Notes: generated by a model not told the origin, from the sequence alone. A DNA stretch of 49,215 nt from Pseudomonas viridiflava (GCF_900591205.1 NZ_UUPU01000089.1:1-49215), one strand, 5' to 3'; positions 36,258 through 45,114 are shown, counted from the stretch's first letter. Made by a program: numbers and translations.

Positions 36258-37877
36258 TTAGGCTGCAACGGTTTCATTGGGCTCAAAACTGTCCGCCCGC
36301 GCCATCTGCCACATGCGCGAATAGAACTCGCCGCTCACTTCGCCGGTGAGCAATTCCCCAGGCTTCAAGAACACATGCAACTGCGAGAACAGCTTGATCT
36401 CGGTCGCCGACATGCGCCGCACCAGGTGCTTGGCCGATAGCTGCGAGGGGTGATCCAGGCCCGCCGCCGCGAGCATCTCGGCCAGGGCCTTGAGGGTGTT
36501 GCGGTGGAAGTTGAACACGCGCTGGGCCTTGTCCGGCACCACCAGGGCGCGTTGGCGCAAGGGGTCCTGGGTGGCGACACCGGTCGGGCATTTGTTGGTG
36601 TGGCAGCTCTGCGACTGGATGCAGCCGATGGCGAACATAAAGCCACGCGCCGAGTTGGCCCAGTCGGCACCGATGGCCAGGACGCTGGCGATATCGAACG
36701 CGCTGACGATCTTGCCGCTGGCGCCCAGCTTGATTTTGTCGCGCAGGTTCAGCCCCACCAGGGTGTTGTGCACAAACAGCAGGCCCTCACGCAGCGGCAC
36801 GCCGATATGGTCGGTGAACTCCACGGGCGCGGCGCCGGTGCCGCCTTCCTTGCCGTCGACCACGATGAAATCCGGGAGGATGCCGGTGTCGAGCATGGCC
36901 TTGGCGATGCCCATGAACTCCCACGGGTGACCCAGGCAGAACTTGAAACCCACCGGCTTGCCGCCGGACAGTTCGCGCAGTTGGGCGATGAACTGCATCA
37001 GTTCGATGGGTGTGGAAAACGCGCTGTGGCGCGACGGCGAGATGCAGTCTTCGCCCATCATGATGCCGCGGGTTTCGGCAATTTCCCGGGTGACTTTGTG
37101 CTTGGGCAGGATTCCGCCATGGCCCGGTTTGGCGCCCTGGCTCATCTTGATTTCGATCATGCGCACTTGCGGGTTTTGCGCCTGCACGGCAAAGCGTTCC
37201 GGGTCGAAACGGCCGTCGCTGGTGCGGCAACCGAAGTAGCCGCTGCCGAGCTCCCACGTCAGGTCGCCGCCGTTTTCACGGTGGTAGGGGCTGATGCTGC
37301 CTTCGCCGGTGTCATGGGCGAAATTGCCGAGCTTGGCGCCCTGGTTAAGGGCGCGGATCGCGTTGGCACTCAGTGAGCCAAAGCTCATCGCCGAGATATT
37401 GAACACCGAGGCCGAGTACGGCTGCGTGCACTGCGGGCCGCCAACCATGACACGGAAGGCGCTCGGGTCGCTCAACGGCGCCGGGCGCATGGAGTGGCCG
37501 ATAAATTCGAAGCCCGACTGGTATACGTCGATCAGGGTGCCAAAGGGTTTGTCGGCGGATTCGTTTTTGGCGCGTGAGTAAACCAGCGAACGCTGGGCCC
37601 GGGAGAAGGGCAGGGCGTCGCTGTCGGACTCGAGCAGGTACTGGCGGATTTCCGGGCGGATGCCTTCCACCAGGTAACGGATATTGCCCAGGATCGGGTA
37701 GTTGCGGCGTACCGCGTGGGGGCTTTGCAGCAGGTCGAACAGGCCGATCAGGCTTAATACGCCGGTGACCAGGGTGATGGGCCACAGCCATTCATGTTCG
37801 ATAAACGGGAGGCTGGCGAGGGTGAAAATGACGCACACGGCAAAGAAGGCGTAACGGCTTAGTAACGACAGGCTCAT
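36258..37877 (-). CDS. FMN-binding glutamate-synthase family oxidoreductase with N-terminal membrane helices
   Basis: A 539-aa protein with two hydrophobic helices at ~5-50, then the FMN/3Fe-4S domain of the glutamate synthase large subunit: VFNISAMSFGSLSANAIRALN, GAKPGHGGILPKHKVT and DFIVVDGKEGGTGAAP. The iron-sulfur cysteines C419, C425 and C430 keep the C-x5-C-x4-C spacing of GltB. There is no glutaminase domain and no small subunit nearby, so it is not a classical GOGAT. The true substrate of such stand-alone enzymes is not established. Second gene of the LuxR operon. Confidence 0.85.
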   Translation of the reverse strand: MSLSLLSRYAFFAVCVIFTLASLPFIEHEWLWPITLVTGVLSLIGLFDLLQSPHAVRRNYPILGNIRYLVEGIRPEIRQYLLESDSDALPFSRAQRSLVYSRAKNESADKPFGTLIDVYQSGFEFIGHSMRPAPLSDPSAFRVMVGGPQCTQPYSASVFNISAMSFGSLSANAIRALNQGAKLGNFAHDTGEGSISPYHRENGGDLTWELGSGYFGCRTSDGRFDPERFAVQAQNPQVRMIEIKMSQGAKPGHGGILPKHKVTREIAETRGIMMGEDCISPSRHSAFSTPIELMQFIAQLRELSGGKPVGFKFCLGHPWEFMGIAKAMLDTGILPDFIVVDGKEGGTGAAPVEFTDHIGVPLREGLLFVHNTLVGLNLRDKIKLGASGKIVSAFDIASVLAIGADWANSARGFMFAIGCIQSQSCHTNKCPTGVATQDPLRQRALVVPDKAQRVFNFHRNTLKALAEMLAAAGLDHPSQLSAKHLVRRMSATEIKLFSQLHVFLKPGELLTGEVSGEFYSRMWQMARADSFEPNETVAA

Positions 37878-37906
37878 ACGGGTTTCCTTGGGTTCGGACT
37901 CATCGG

Positions 37907-38671
37907 CTAGGCGTTTTGCGCCTGAAGAAAAATCGAGAACAGCTCCGACTGGGATTTGATCCCTAGCTTGCTGTACATGTGTTTTTTATGGACTTTCACG
38001 GTTTCAACAGAGATTTCCAGCTTACGAGCGATTTCCTTGCTGGAGCAACCGCTGAGCATCAAGCGGCCTACGTCCAGCTCGCGGGCGGTGAGTTGCGCGC
38101 CCCAGTCGTCATTCTGCAGCGGTGGTTGCGGGGCGCTGACCTGGTTGATTTCATAGGGCAGGCGCTGGCGCAGCAGGCTCAACACCCAGGGTTGGATCAG
38201 CGACAGCAGGGCAATCTGCTGCGGGTCAAAATGCTGTTTCGAGCCCAGGGACAGGCACAGCGTACGCCCATCCGGCAGTTGGCAATTAAATTGGATTTCA
38301 TCCGCCACCACGTTCAGGCGGAAGTAACGCTGGTAGTACTCGGTGAGTTCAAAATGCTCCGGCGCGACGTCCGCCAGGCGAAACAGGCCGGTGCGCGAGT
38401 GTTCGCGGCTGGCGATGTAGAAGGGGTCGAGCAGGTACAGGCCGTTGAGGTAGTCCTGGAACAAGCTGTCCGGGGTGCCGTCGGCGCCCGGGCACTCGGC
38501 GAATACCAGCGGGCGGTGTTCGCTGCTGAAGAGCAATACCACCCAACTGTCGAAAGGCACGTACTGGCCCAGCAACCGCACCAGTTGGGTCCAGAAATTG
38601 GCCTGGTCGAGGGCGTCTATCATTTGCCCCACCGAACGGTGCCAGGCGATGTCTTGCAGCGAAACGGTCAT
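37907..38671 (-). CDS. LuxR-type helix-turn-helix transcriptional regulator
   Basis: A 254-aa regulator. The C-terminal ~60 residues form the LuxR HTH: LTARELDVGRLMLSGCSSKEIARKLEIS, then VETVKVHKKHMYSKLGI. The N-terminal ~180 residues show no receiver aspartate region and no clear acyl-homoserine-lactone signature, so they probably sense a metabolite. It heads the minus-strand operon (29 bases to the next gene) and is divergent from the amidase gene across about 90 bases, so it most likely controls both. Confidence 0.85.
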   Translation of the reverse strand: MTVSLQDIAWHRSVGQMIDALDQANFWTQLVRLLGQYVPFDSWVVLLFSSEHRPLVFAECPGADGTPDSLFQDYLNGLYLLDPFYIASREHSRTGLFRLADVAPEHFELTEYYQRYFRLNVVADEIQFNCQLPDGRTLCLSLGSKQHFDPQQIALLSLIQPWVLSLLRQRLPYEINQVSAPQPPLQNDDWGAQLTARELDVGRLMLSGCSSKEIARKLEISVETVKVHKKHMYSKLGIKSQSELFSIFLQAQNA

Positions 38672-38764
38672 TCGTCTACCCCCATAGGGTTACCCCGGCG
38701 GCGTGATTTCCCCGACGGGTGCGCCTGCGCATACTGCGCCACAGATAAAACAACAGGATGTCCC

Positions 38765-39586
38765 ATGAAGGTCGAATTTGCCCAGTTGGCAGGCCGCGAT
38801 AACGGCACAGCTTACAACCTTGAGCGGGCGTTGGCGGCGATTGCTGCAACAGCTGCCGACACGCAACTGATCGTATTCCCGGAAACCCACCTGATGGGCT
38901 TCCCGTCGGCCGAGACCGTCGCCGCCATCGCCGAAACCGTGGATGGCCCTACCGTGCAGGCCATTATCCAGGCTGCCCGTGCGCGCAATATCGCCGTGGT
39001 GATCGGCATGGCCGAGCGCGACGGCGGCCAATTCTATAACAGCACCTTGCTGATCACGCCCGAGGGCATCGCCCTGCGCTATCGCAAGACCCATTTATGG
39101 GCCTCGGATCGCGGCGTGTTCACCCCGGGCGACCGCTACGCCACCTGCGAGTGGAACGGCCTGCGCGTCGGCCTGTTGATCTGCTACGACATCGAGTTCC
39201 CGGAAACCGCCCGCGCTTTGGCGCAATTGGGCGCCGAGCTGCTGATCGTCACCAACGGCAACATGGACCCCTACGGCCCCACGCATCGCACCGCGATCAT
39301 GGCCCGCGCCCAGGAAAACCAGGCGTTCGCGCTGATGGTGAACCGCGTGGAGGAGGGTGATGGCGGGTTGTTGTTTGCGGGTGGCAGCGCCTTGGTCGAC
39401 CCGTTCGGCACGCTGCTGTTCGAGGCCGGGCGTGAGGAAGGGCAGTTCACGGTCGAGCTGGATCTCGACCAACTGACGGCGGCTCGCAAAGACTACCGCT
39501 ACCTGGACGACCAGCGCATGAAGTTGCCGGGTGAGGTGATCAAGCGCAGCGACGGGACGCGCGAACTGCTGATCCCGCACGCTTAG
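38765..39586 (+). CDS. Nitrilase-superfamily carbon-nitrogen hydrolase, R-amidase-like
   Basis: A 273-aa hydrolase of amides or related C-N bonds. The Glu-Lys-Cys triad is visible: Glu40 in VFPETHLMGF, Lys108 in LRYRKTHLW, Cys140 in LLICYDIEFPE. The sequence as I remember it resembles the R-stereoselective amidase RamA of Pseudomonas, down to IVTNGNMDPYGP and MARAQENQ. I start it at ATG 38765 (MKVEFAQLAGRD); the long frame from 37979 is antisense to the LuxR gene. Divergent from LuxR and followed, after a REPIN, by an APC permease, which suggests uptake and hydrolysis of an amide. Confidence 0.88.
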   Translation: MKVEFAQLAGRDNGTAYNLERALAAIAATAADTQLIVFPETHLMGFPSAETVAAIAETVDGPTVQAIIQAARARNIAVVIGMAERDGGQFYNSTLLITPEGIALRYRKTHLWASDRGVFTPGDRYATCEWNGLRVGLLICYDIEFPETARALAQLGAELLIVTNGNMDPYGPTHRTAIMARAQENQAFALMVNRVEEGDGGLLFAGGSALVDPFGTLLFEAGREEGQFTVELDLDQLTAARKDYRYLDDQRMKLPGEVIKRSDGTRELLIPHA

Positions 39587-39644
39587 CCCTTGTGATGAGC
39601 GGGCCTGTTGTAGAAAGCGGCCTGTTGTGGCGAGCAGGGCTGTT

Positions 39645-39774
39645 GTGGTGAGCGGGCTTGCCCGCGTTGGGGCGCGAAGCGGCCCTAAAACCTGCCACCC
39701 AGGTCTGTCTGGAGAGCTGCGGTGACTGTATTGGGGCCGCTTCGCAGCCCAACGCGGGCAAGCCCGCTCGCCAC
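39645..39774. repeat. REPIN between amidase and APC permease
   Basis: From GTGGTGAGCGGGCTTGCCCGC to GCGGGCAAGCCCGCTCGCCAC, with the GGGGCCGCTTCGCAGCCC loop of the RAYT-flanking copies. Decayed GTTGTGGCGAGC-like fragments precede it from about 39594 and a single unit follows. The whole gap 39587-39897 is otherwise empty apart from the permease promoter region. Confidence 0.85.
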
Positions 39775-39897
39775 AATCAGCCCGCTTGCCACAGACGCTT
39801 TTCAAGTCATAAAAGTGTTTTGACCATAAGAACAATGACACCTGCTTCACCGACTTCTGTTCTGCCATAAATCTAATAATTGCGCGGAGAATCGCTC

Positions 39898-41223
39898 ATG
39901 GCTCGTTTGCAACGCACCCTGTCATTAGGGTCGGTGGTGCTGTTTGGCATCGCCTATATGACGCCGATCATTGTGCTCGGCACCTTCGGCATCCTGGCGC
40001 AATCCACCGCTGGCATGGTCCCCGCCGCTTACCTGGCCGCACTGGTGGCGATGTTCTTCACCGCCATGAGTTACGGGCGCATGGCCTCGGCCTTCCCGGT
40101 GGCCGGTTCGGCCTACAGCTACGTGCGCAAGGCCATCAGCCCCAAACTGGGGTTTATCGCCGGTTGGGCGGTGTTGCTCGATTACCTGTTTTTGCCCATG
40201 GCCATCTGGCTGATCGGGGCTGCGTACCTTAATTCGGCGTTCCCTGCGGTGCCGCAGTGGGTCTGGGTATTGGCGTTTATCGGCGTGACCAGCGCTATCA
40301 ATATCGTCGGCCTCAGGCTGGCCAACGGCATCAACGCCTTGCTGATGCTGGTGCAGTTTCTGGTGCTGATCGCGTTTGTCGCGCTGTGCATCCACTACAT
40401 CGGCGGGGATCCGAGCAAGCCCCTGTGGACCACCGCCCCCTTCTTCAACGGCCAGATGCACATGCCGCTGATCATGAGCGGCGCGGCCATCGCCTGTTAT
40501 TCGTTCCTGGGCTTTGACGCGGTCAGTACCCTGACCGAAGAAACCCGCGACCCACGCCGCACCATCCCTCGGGCGATCATGTTGATCACCTTGATCGGTG
40601 GGCTGATCTTCGTGGCAGTCTCCTACTTTGTGCAGATTGCCCATCCGTCGTTCGAGTTCGCCAATGTGGATTCGGCAGCCTATGAAATTGCGCGAAATAT
40701 CGGCGGCGACCTGTTCGTATCGGTCTTCCTGATCGGCCTGATCGTTGGCCAGTTCGCCTCGGGGCTGTCGGCCCAGGCCAGCGGTTCGCGGCTGCTGTTT
40801 GCGATGGGCCGCGATGGGGTTTTACCCAAGTCGTTTTTCGGCACCTTGCATGCGCGGTTTGGTACGCCGGTCAACAGCATCCTGCTGTGTGCGGCGGTGG
40901 CGTTGCTGGCGTTGAAGCTGGACGTGACCACCTCCACCTCGTTCATCAACTTCGGCGCGTTCCTGGCGTTCAGCCTGGTGAACCTGTCGGTGATCTTTCA
41001 CTACTGGGTCGGCGCCAAGCAGCGTGGCGTGCGTGAATTGATTCTGTTCCTGGTCTTCCCGGCCATCGGCCTGTTGGCTGATTTGTGGCTGATGGTCAGC
41101 CTCGACCATCTGGCGATCTACCTCGGCCTGGTGTGGCTGGCAATCGGCCTGGTTTACCTGGGTTTCCTGACGCGTGGCTTCTCGCAACAGCCGCCGGAGA
41201 TGGATTTCCAGGAAGCCGCATAG
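39898..41223 (+). CDS. APC-superfamily permease (PuuP-like)
   Basis: A 441-aa inner-membrane transporter with 12 helices. Start at ATG 39898 (MARLQRTLSLG), with CGGAGA 7 bases upstream; an in-frame ATG at 39880 would add six residues. Features: LGSVVLFGIAYMTPIIVLGTFGIL (helix 1), GRMASAFPVAGSAYSYVRKAI, CYSFLGFDAVSTLTEETRDPRRTIPRA and QASGSRLLFAMGRDGVLP. This pattern is that of putrescine importer PuuP and related polyamine or amine permeases. The substrate may match that of the upstream amidase or its product. Confidence 0.85.
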   Translation: MARLQRTLSLGSVVLFGIAYMTPIIVLGTFGILAQSTAGMVPAAYLAALVAMFFTAMSYGRMASAFPVAGSAYSYVRKAISPKLGFIAGWAVLLDYLFLPMAIWLIGAAYLNSAFPAVPQWVWVLAFIGVTSAINIVGLRLANGINALLMLVQFLVLIAFVALCIHYIGGDPSKPLWTTAPFFNGQMHMPLIMSGAAIACYSFLGFDAVSTLTEETRDPRRTIPRAIMLITLIGGLIFVAVSYFVQIAHPSFEFANVDSAAYEIARNIGGDLFVSVFLIGLIVGQFASGLSAQASGSRLLFAMGRDGVLPKSFFGTLHARFGTPVNSILLCAAVALLALKLDVTTSTSFINFGAFLAFSLVNLSVIFHYWVGAKQRGVRELILFLVFPAIGLLADLWLMVSLDHLAIYLGLVWLAIGLVYLGFLTRGFSQQPPEMDFQEAA

Positions 41224-41278
41224 AACCAGCCGGCCTGACCTTATTGCAATAGGTTCTCGTTTGCGTGCATGATTTTGT

Positions 41279-41291
41279 GTTACTGTATAAC
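41279..41291. promoter_or_regulatory. Zur operator before type B L31
   Basis: GTTACTGTATAAC matches the Zur core GTTATANTATAAC except at two central positions, and the flanks are TTTTGT and ACTTATTTC. It lies 34-46 bases upstream of the rpmE2 start, where a repressor would block the promoter. Confidence 0.75.
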
Positions 41292-41324
41292 ACTTATTTC
41301 GCACCCAGACGCCCCGGAGGCCCT

Positions 41325-41597
41325 ATGAAAGCTGGTATCCATCCCGACTACCGCACCGTACTGTTCCACGACACTGCCGCCGACGTGTTTTTCCTGATCG
41401 GCTCCACCGCCGACAGCGATCGCACCCATAAACACAGCGACGGCAACACCTACCCTTATATCCCCCTGGACGTGTCCAGCGCTTCGCACCCGATCTACAC
41501 CGGCCAGCAGCGCAAGACTCAGGTCGAAGGCCGCATTGCCGGGTTCAACAAGCGTTTTGCCGCGTTTGGCTCCAGCCCGAAAAAAACCGAGGCGTGA
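41325..41597 (+). CDS. rpmE2: Type B (zinc-free) 50S ribosomal protein L31
   Basis: A 90-aa ribosomal protein: MKAGIHPDYRTVLFHDTA, then NTYPYIPLDVSSASHPIYTG and GRIAGFNKRFAAFG, which is the L31 type B pattern. It has no cysteines at all, so it lacks the zinc ribbon of ordinary L31 and can replace it when zinc is scarce, freeing zinc from ribosomes. CGGAGG precedes the ATG by 6 bases. A Zur box upstream and a terminator downstream make it a single-gene zinc-controlled unit. Confidence 0.95.
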   Translation: MKAGIHPDYRTVLFHDTAADVFFLIGSTADSDRTHKHSDGNTYPYIPLDVSSASHPIYTGQQRKTQVEGRIAGFNKRFAAFGSSPKKTEA

Positions 41598-41616
41598 GGG
41601 TTAGCCGCTTCACCTC

Positions 41617-41649
41617 AAAAACCGCTCCGGTTCTGGAGCGGTTTTTTTT
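41617..41649 (+). terminator. Rho-independent terminator of rpmE2
   Basis: ACCGCTCC (41621-41628) pairs with GGAGCGGT (41635-41642) across a 6-base loop, extended by A/T pairs and followed by eight T. It starts 20 bases after the L31 stop codon. Confidence 0.95.
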
Positions 41650-41761
41650 GGTTGATGTTGGAATGACATCACTCTGCGCAAAACCGACTAAACTACTCAG
41701 TAATCGCCAGGGAGGCAGGCCCAGACAATAAGGAACGCACACCGACGATCCGAGGTGTCCC

Positions 41762-43102
41762 ATGGGAGAGTCAGTTACTTTCACCGATGCCGACCGTGCC
41801 GTGGTGCTGTTGATCGACGCCCACCCGGATGTACTCCACAGCCTGACCCATCTGTTGCGGCTGGAACCCTTTGACCTGCACAGCGCCACCTGCGCTGCCG
41901 ACGCCCTGAAGATTCTTGCCGGCCAACCCGTCGACCTGGTGATGAGTGCCGCGCGCCTGCCGGACATGGACGGCGCGTCATTGCTGGCGCATATCCACCA
42001 GCACTATCCCCACACCGTGCGCATCCTGCTGACCAGCGAGACTGACCTGACGCTGATCATCAAAGCGATCAATGAGGGCGAGATCTACCGTTACTTGAGC
42101 AAACCCTGGAACGATGAAGAATTGCTGCTGGCCCTGCGCCAATCCCTGGCCCATCAGCATTCCGAGCTGGAGCGCTTGCGCCTCGAACAACTGATCCAGC
42201 AGCAGAACGATGAACTCAAGCAGCTCAACGCCAGCCTGGAAAAACGCGTGGCCTCGCGTACCAGCGAGCTGCAGCAAACCGCCGACATGCTCGACCTGGC
42301 CTATGAAGAACTCAAGCACAGCTACGCCACCGGCACCGAGGTGTTCTCGCTGTTGGCTAACCTGCGTCTGCCTCGCGCCAAACAAACCAATCGGCAGATC
42401 ATCGAGCTGGTGCGCACCTGGTGCGTGGCGCATGGCGAGGACTGCGCGAGCAACCGCGACCTGACCATGGCCGCCGCGCTCTATAACATCGGCAAGCTGA
42501 GCTGGAGCGACAGCATGATGGCTTCGCCCTCGGACCTGCTGCACAGCAGCGACCGTGAGCGTTATCGCGCCTATGCCACTCAGAGCGAGTCGCTGCTGAT
42601 GACCCTGGAGCCGATGAAAGACGCTGCACGCCTGATTCGTCATCACCAGGAGCGTTGGGACGGCAGCGGTTTTCCCGATCACCTCAAGGGCGAGGCGATT
42701 CCCGCCGGCTCGCGGCTGTTGAAGCTGGCGGTGGACTTTATCGAGCTGCAAAAGGGCTTGATCCTGGAGCGGCAGATGAACAGCGACGAAGCGCTGCTGT
42801 ACATCCGCAAATACGCCGGGCGGCTGTATGACCCGGTGATGGTCGAGGACTTTGTGCAAGTGTGCGCCACCTACCTCAATGACGTGACCTTGGGCGATCC
42901 CAACGTGAAAGTGCTCGGCACCCGTGAGCTTGCGGAGGGCATGGTGCTGGCGCGCAACCTGAATGCGGATAACGGCATGCTGCTGCTCAACGCCGGCAAG
43001 GTGTTGAACCTGCCGCTGGTGGATAAATTGATTGCCTTCGAGACCATGGAGGGCGCGCGCTATAGCGTGTTTATCAAGGACAACGGTGTGATTCCAAACT
43101 AA
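41762..43102 (+). CDS. Degenerate response regulator: receiver domain plus YN-GYP (inactive HD-GYP) domain
   Basis: A 446-aa protein in the style of P. aeruginosa PA2572. The receiver (about 13-125) lacks the phosphoacceptor: the aspartate expected before RLPDMDG is Ala63; Thr/Ser91-92 and Lys114 remain. A coiled coil spans about 130-180 (LEQLIQQQNDELKQLNASLEKR). The HD-GYP part has Tyr241-Asn242 where HD should be (AALYNIGKL) and GSGFP (301-305) in place of GYP, though HH at 294-295 is kept. Catalytic hydrolysis of cyclic-di-GMP is therefore unlikely; binding or protein-protein signalling is more plausible. It stands alone between the L31 terminator and the NUDIX gene. Confidence 0.88.
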   Translation: MGESVTFTDADRAVVLLIDAHPDVLHSLTHLLRLEPFDLHSATCAADALKILAGQPVDLVMSAARLPDMDGASLLAHIHQHYPHTVRILLTSETDLTLIIKAINEGEIYRYLSKPWNDEELLLALRQSLAHQHSELERLRLEQLIQQQNDELKQLNASLEKRVASRTSELQQTADMLDLAYEELKHSYATGTEVFSLLANLRLPRAKQTNRQIIELVRTWCVAHGEDCASNRDLTMAAALYNIGKLSWSDSMMASPSDLLHSSDRERYRAYATQSESLLMTLEPMKDAARLIRHHQERWDGSGFPDHLKGEAIPAGSRLLKLAVDFIELQKGLILERQMNSDEALLYIRKYAGRLYDPVMVEDFVQVCATYLNDVTLGDPNVKVLGTRELAEGMVLARNLNADNGMLLLNAGKVLNLPLVDKLIAFETMEGARYSVFIKDNGVIPN

Positions 43103-43179
43103 GCGCGCTCCCACAGTTAATTGCGGCGGGCTTGCAGGCATGTGATCCTTGCGTTTTTGCCTTCAAGGAAGACCTGTTC

Positions 43180-43593
43180 ATGACCTCGACCATCCGCATC
43201 GCCGCCGCGCTCCTGATCGGCAATGACGGCCAGACCCTGTTGGTGCGCAAGCGTGGCACCCAGGCGTTCATGCAACCTGGTGGCAAGATCGACGCCGGCG
43301 AACAACCTGCGCAGGCCCTGGCCCGCGAGCTGCATGAAGAACTCAACCTGCGTATCGACCCGAGCGATGCGGTTTACCTCGGCACATTTTCGGCCCCGGC
43401 CGCCAATGAACCGGGGTTCACCGTGGAGGCGCAGTTGTTCCAGGTGCAGATCGACGTAGCGGTCAGCCCCGCCGCCGAGATTGAAGAGGTGCGCTGGATC
43501 GACCCGGCCGGTGATGGCGGCTTGCACCTGGCGCCGTTGACCCGTGACCTGATCCTGCCGTTTTACCGCGCTTCGCTGACCGCAACGGCCTGA
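43180..43593 (+). CDS. NUDIX hydrolase
   Basis: A 137-aa protein that would hydrolyse a nucleoside diphosphate linked to another group. The Nudix box runs from Gly35 to Leu57: G-x5-E (Glu41), then Arg49-Glu50, Glu53-Glu54; the Gly normally at position 56 is Asn. It starts at ATG 43180 (AAGGA 11 bases upstream); the frame from 43132 begins inside REP-like DNA. Two bases separate it from the GNAT gene, so the two are cotranscribed. The substrate is unknown. Confidence 0.88.
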   Translation: MTSTIRIAAALLIGNDGQTLLVRKRGTQAFMQPGGKIDAGEQPAQALARELHEELNLRIDPSDAVYLGTFSAPAANEPGFTVEAQLFQVQIDVAVSPAAEIEEVRWIDPAGDGGLHLAPLTRDLILPFYRASLTATA

Positions 43594-43595
43594 CG

Positions 43596-44099
43596 ATGAT
43601 CCGTGCACTGGGGGCGTATGACGCCGAGGCTTATCGGGCGTTGATGCTGGAGGCGTATGGCGCGTATCCCCAGGCGTTCACCTCCAGCGTGGCGGAGCGC
43701 GCCGCGATGCCGTTGAGCTGGTGGGAAAAGCGCCTGGACAACCCGCTGGACCGGTTGCTCGGGGCTTTCGAAGGGCCAACACTGGCCGGCATTGTCGGCC
43801 TGGCGTTCGAACCCCGTGAGAAGGCACGACACAAGGTGACCTTGTTCGGCATGTACGTGAACGCGTGTCATCAACGCAAGGGCTTGGGGCGTCAGTTGGT
43901 GGAGGCAGCCCTGACCGAGGCGCGCCGGCACCCGCGCCTCAAAGTGATCCAGCTGACCGTCACCGCCGGTAATGACGCAGCCATTGCACTGTACCAGCGT
44001 TGCGGGTTTATCCAGTACGGGCTGGAGCCGTTGGCGGTGCGGGTCGGTGTCGATTACTTCGACAAGCTCCACCTGTGGCGCGAGTTGCAGGGGCAGTAA
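43596..44099 (+). CDS. GNAT family N-acetyltransferase
   Basis: A 167-aa acetyl-CoA-dependent acetyltransferase. The GNAT fold is visible: LFGMYVNACHQRKGLGRQLVEAAL contains the acetyl-CoA-binding Q/R-x-x-G-x-G/A motif (QRKGLG), followed by VIQLTVTAGNDAAIALYQRCGF, the strand-helix that ends the fold. It follows the NUDIX gene by 2 bases. The substrate cannot be told. Confidence 0.88.
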   Translation: MIRALGAYDAEAYRALMLEAYGAYPQAFTSSVAERAAMPLSWWEKRLDNPLDRLLGAFEGPTLAGIVGLAFEPREKARHKVTLFGMYVNACHQRKGLGRQLVEAALTEARRHPRLKVIQLTVTAGNDAAIALYQRCGFIQYGLEPLAVRVGVDYFDKLHLWRELQGQ

Positions 44100-44106
44100 T
44101 ATCCGC

Positions 44107-44195
44107 TGTGGGAGCTGGCTTGCCTGCGATTGCGGTGTATCAGTCAGCACTTTTTCCATTGGCAGACCGCTATCGCAGGCAAGCCAGCTCCCACA
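44107..44195. repeat. REPIN of the TGTGGGAGCTGGCTTGCC type
   Basis: Perfect 24-base inverted arms (44107-44130 and 44172-44195) with a 41-base spacer, between the convergent GNAT and metR genes, where it can also act as a transcript end structure. Confidence 0.9.
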
Positions 44196-44196
44196 C

Positions 44197-45114
44197 TTAA
44201 CGCACTGCGCTGACGCCATCCAGGGTGGAAAACGAGGTGTCCTTGGCCGTGAGCAAAAAGTCGCGCATATACGGCGCATCCAGCATGTCCGCACGAATCC
44301 CTGCATACAACGTCGCAAACAAGCCTTTCTCGCCCAGGCGCTTGGCCTTCACATAACCGCGTGAGCTGTATTCATGCAGCGCCCAATGGGGCATGCCGCA
44401 GACGCCACGGCCGCTGGCCACCAGTTGCATCATCATCACTGTCAGCTCCGAGGTGCGCACCTGCGCCGGTTCCACATCGGCCGGTTCCAAAAAGCGCGTG
44501 AAGATGTCCAGGCGATCACGCTCCACCGGGTAGGTGATCAGGGTTTCGCTCAGTAAATCTTCCGGCACGATGTAGGACTTGTTCGCCAACGCGTGCTGGT
44601 TGGCCACGGCCAGCATGGCCTCGTAGGTGAACAACGGCACGTAGGTAATGCCCGGCAATTCCAGCGGGTCGGACGTCACCACCAGGTCCAGGTCGCCACG
44701 GGCGAGGGCCGGCAGCGGCGCGAAGGCAAAACCCGAGGCCAGGTCCAGCTCGACTTCCGGCCAGGCATCACGGAACTGATCAATGGTCGGCATCAGCCAC
44801 TGGAAGCAGCTGTGGCACTCGATTGCCATGTGCAAACGCCCGGCGGTGCCGCCGGCCAACCGTGCGATATCGCGCTCGGCACCGCGCAGCAGCGGCAGGG
44901 TCGCGTCGGCCAGTTGCAGCAGGCGCAGGCCGGCGCTGGTGAAGCGCAGCGGTTTGGTCTTGCGCACGAACAACGGCATGCCCAGGCGTTCCTCCAGCTC
45001 CTTGAACTGGTGGGACAGCGCCGATTGCGTGAGGTGCAAGCGCTCGGCGGCTTCCACCAGGCTGTCGGCTTCGCGCAGGGCGTGCAGGGTTTTCAGGTGA
45101 CGGATTTCGAGCAC
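44197..45114 (-). CDS. metR: LysR-type regulator of methionine metabolism (MetR)
   Basis: A 305-aa LysR regulator. The N-terminal HTH reads LEIRHLKTLHALREADSLVEAA, then LHLTQSALSHQFKELEERLG; the effector domain contains IECHSCFQWLMPTIDQFR, which is typical of MetR, the homocysteine-responsive activator of methionine synthesis genes. The start codon is GTG at 45114. It is divergent from an alpha/beta hydrolase gene whose upstream region holds a MetR-type box at 45241. No met biosynthesis gene is in the window. Confidence 0.9.
   Translation of the reverse strand: MLEIRHLKTLHALREADSLVEAAERLHLTQSALSHQFKELEERLGMPLFVRKTKPLRFTSAGLRLLQLADATLPLLRGAERDIARLAGGTAGRLHMAIECHSCFQWLMPTIDQFRDAWPEVELDLASGFAFAPLPALARGDLDLVVTSDPLELPGITYVPLFTYEAMLAVANQHALANKSYIVPEDLLSETLITYPVERDRLDIFTRFLEPADVEPAQVRTSELTVMMMQLVASGRGVCGMPHWALHEYSSRGYVKAKRLGEKGLFATLYAGIRADMLDAPYMRDFLLTAKDTSFSTLDGVSAVR

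Noticed and set aside
37979..38764. N-terminal extension of the amidase frame
   Set aside because: It is antisense to the LuxR regulator; the nitrilase fold starts at ATG 38765.
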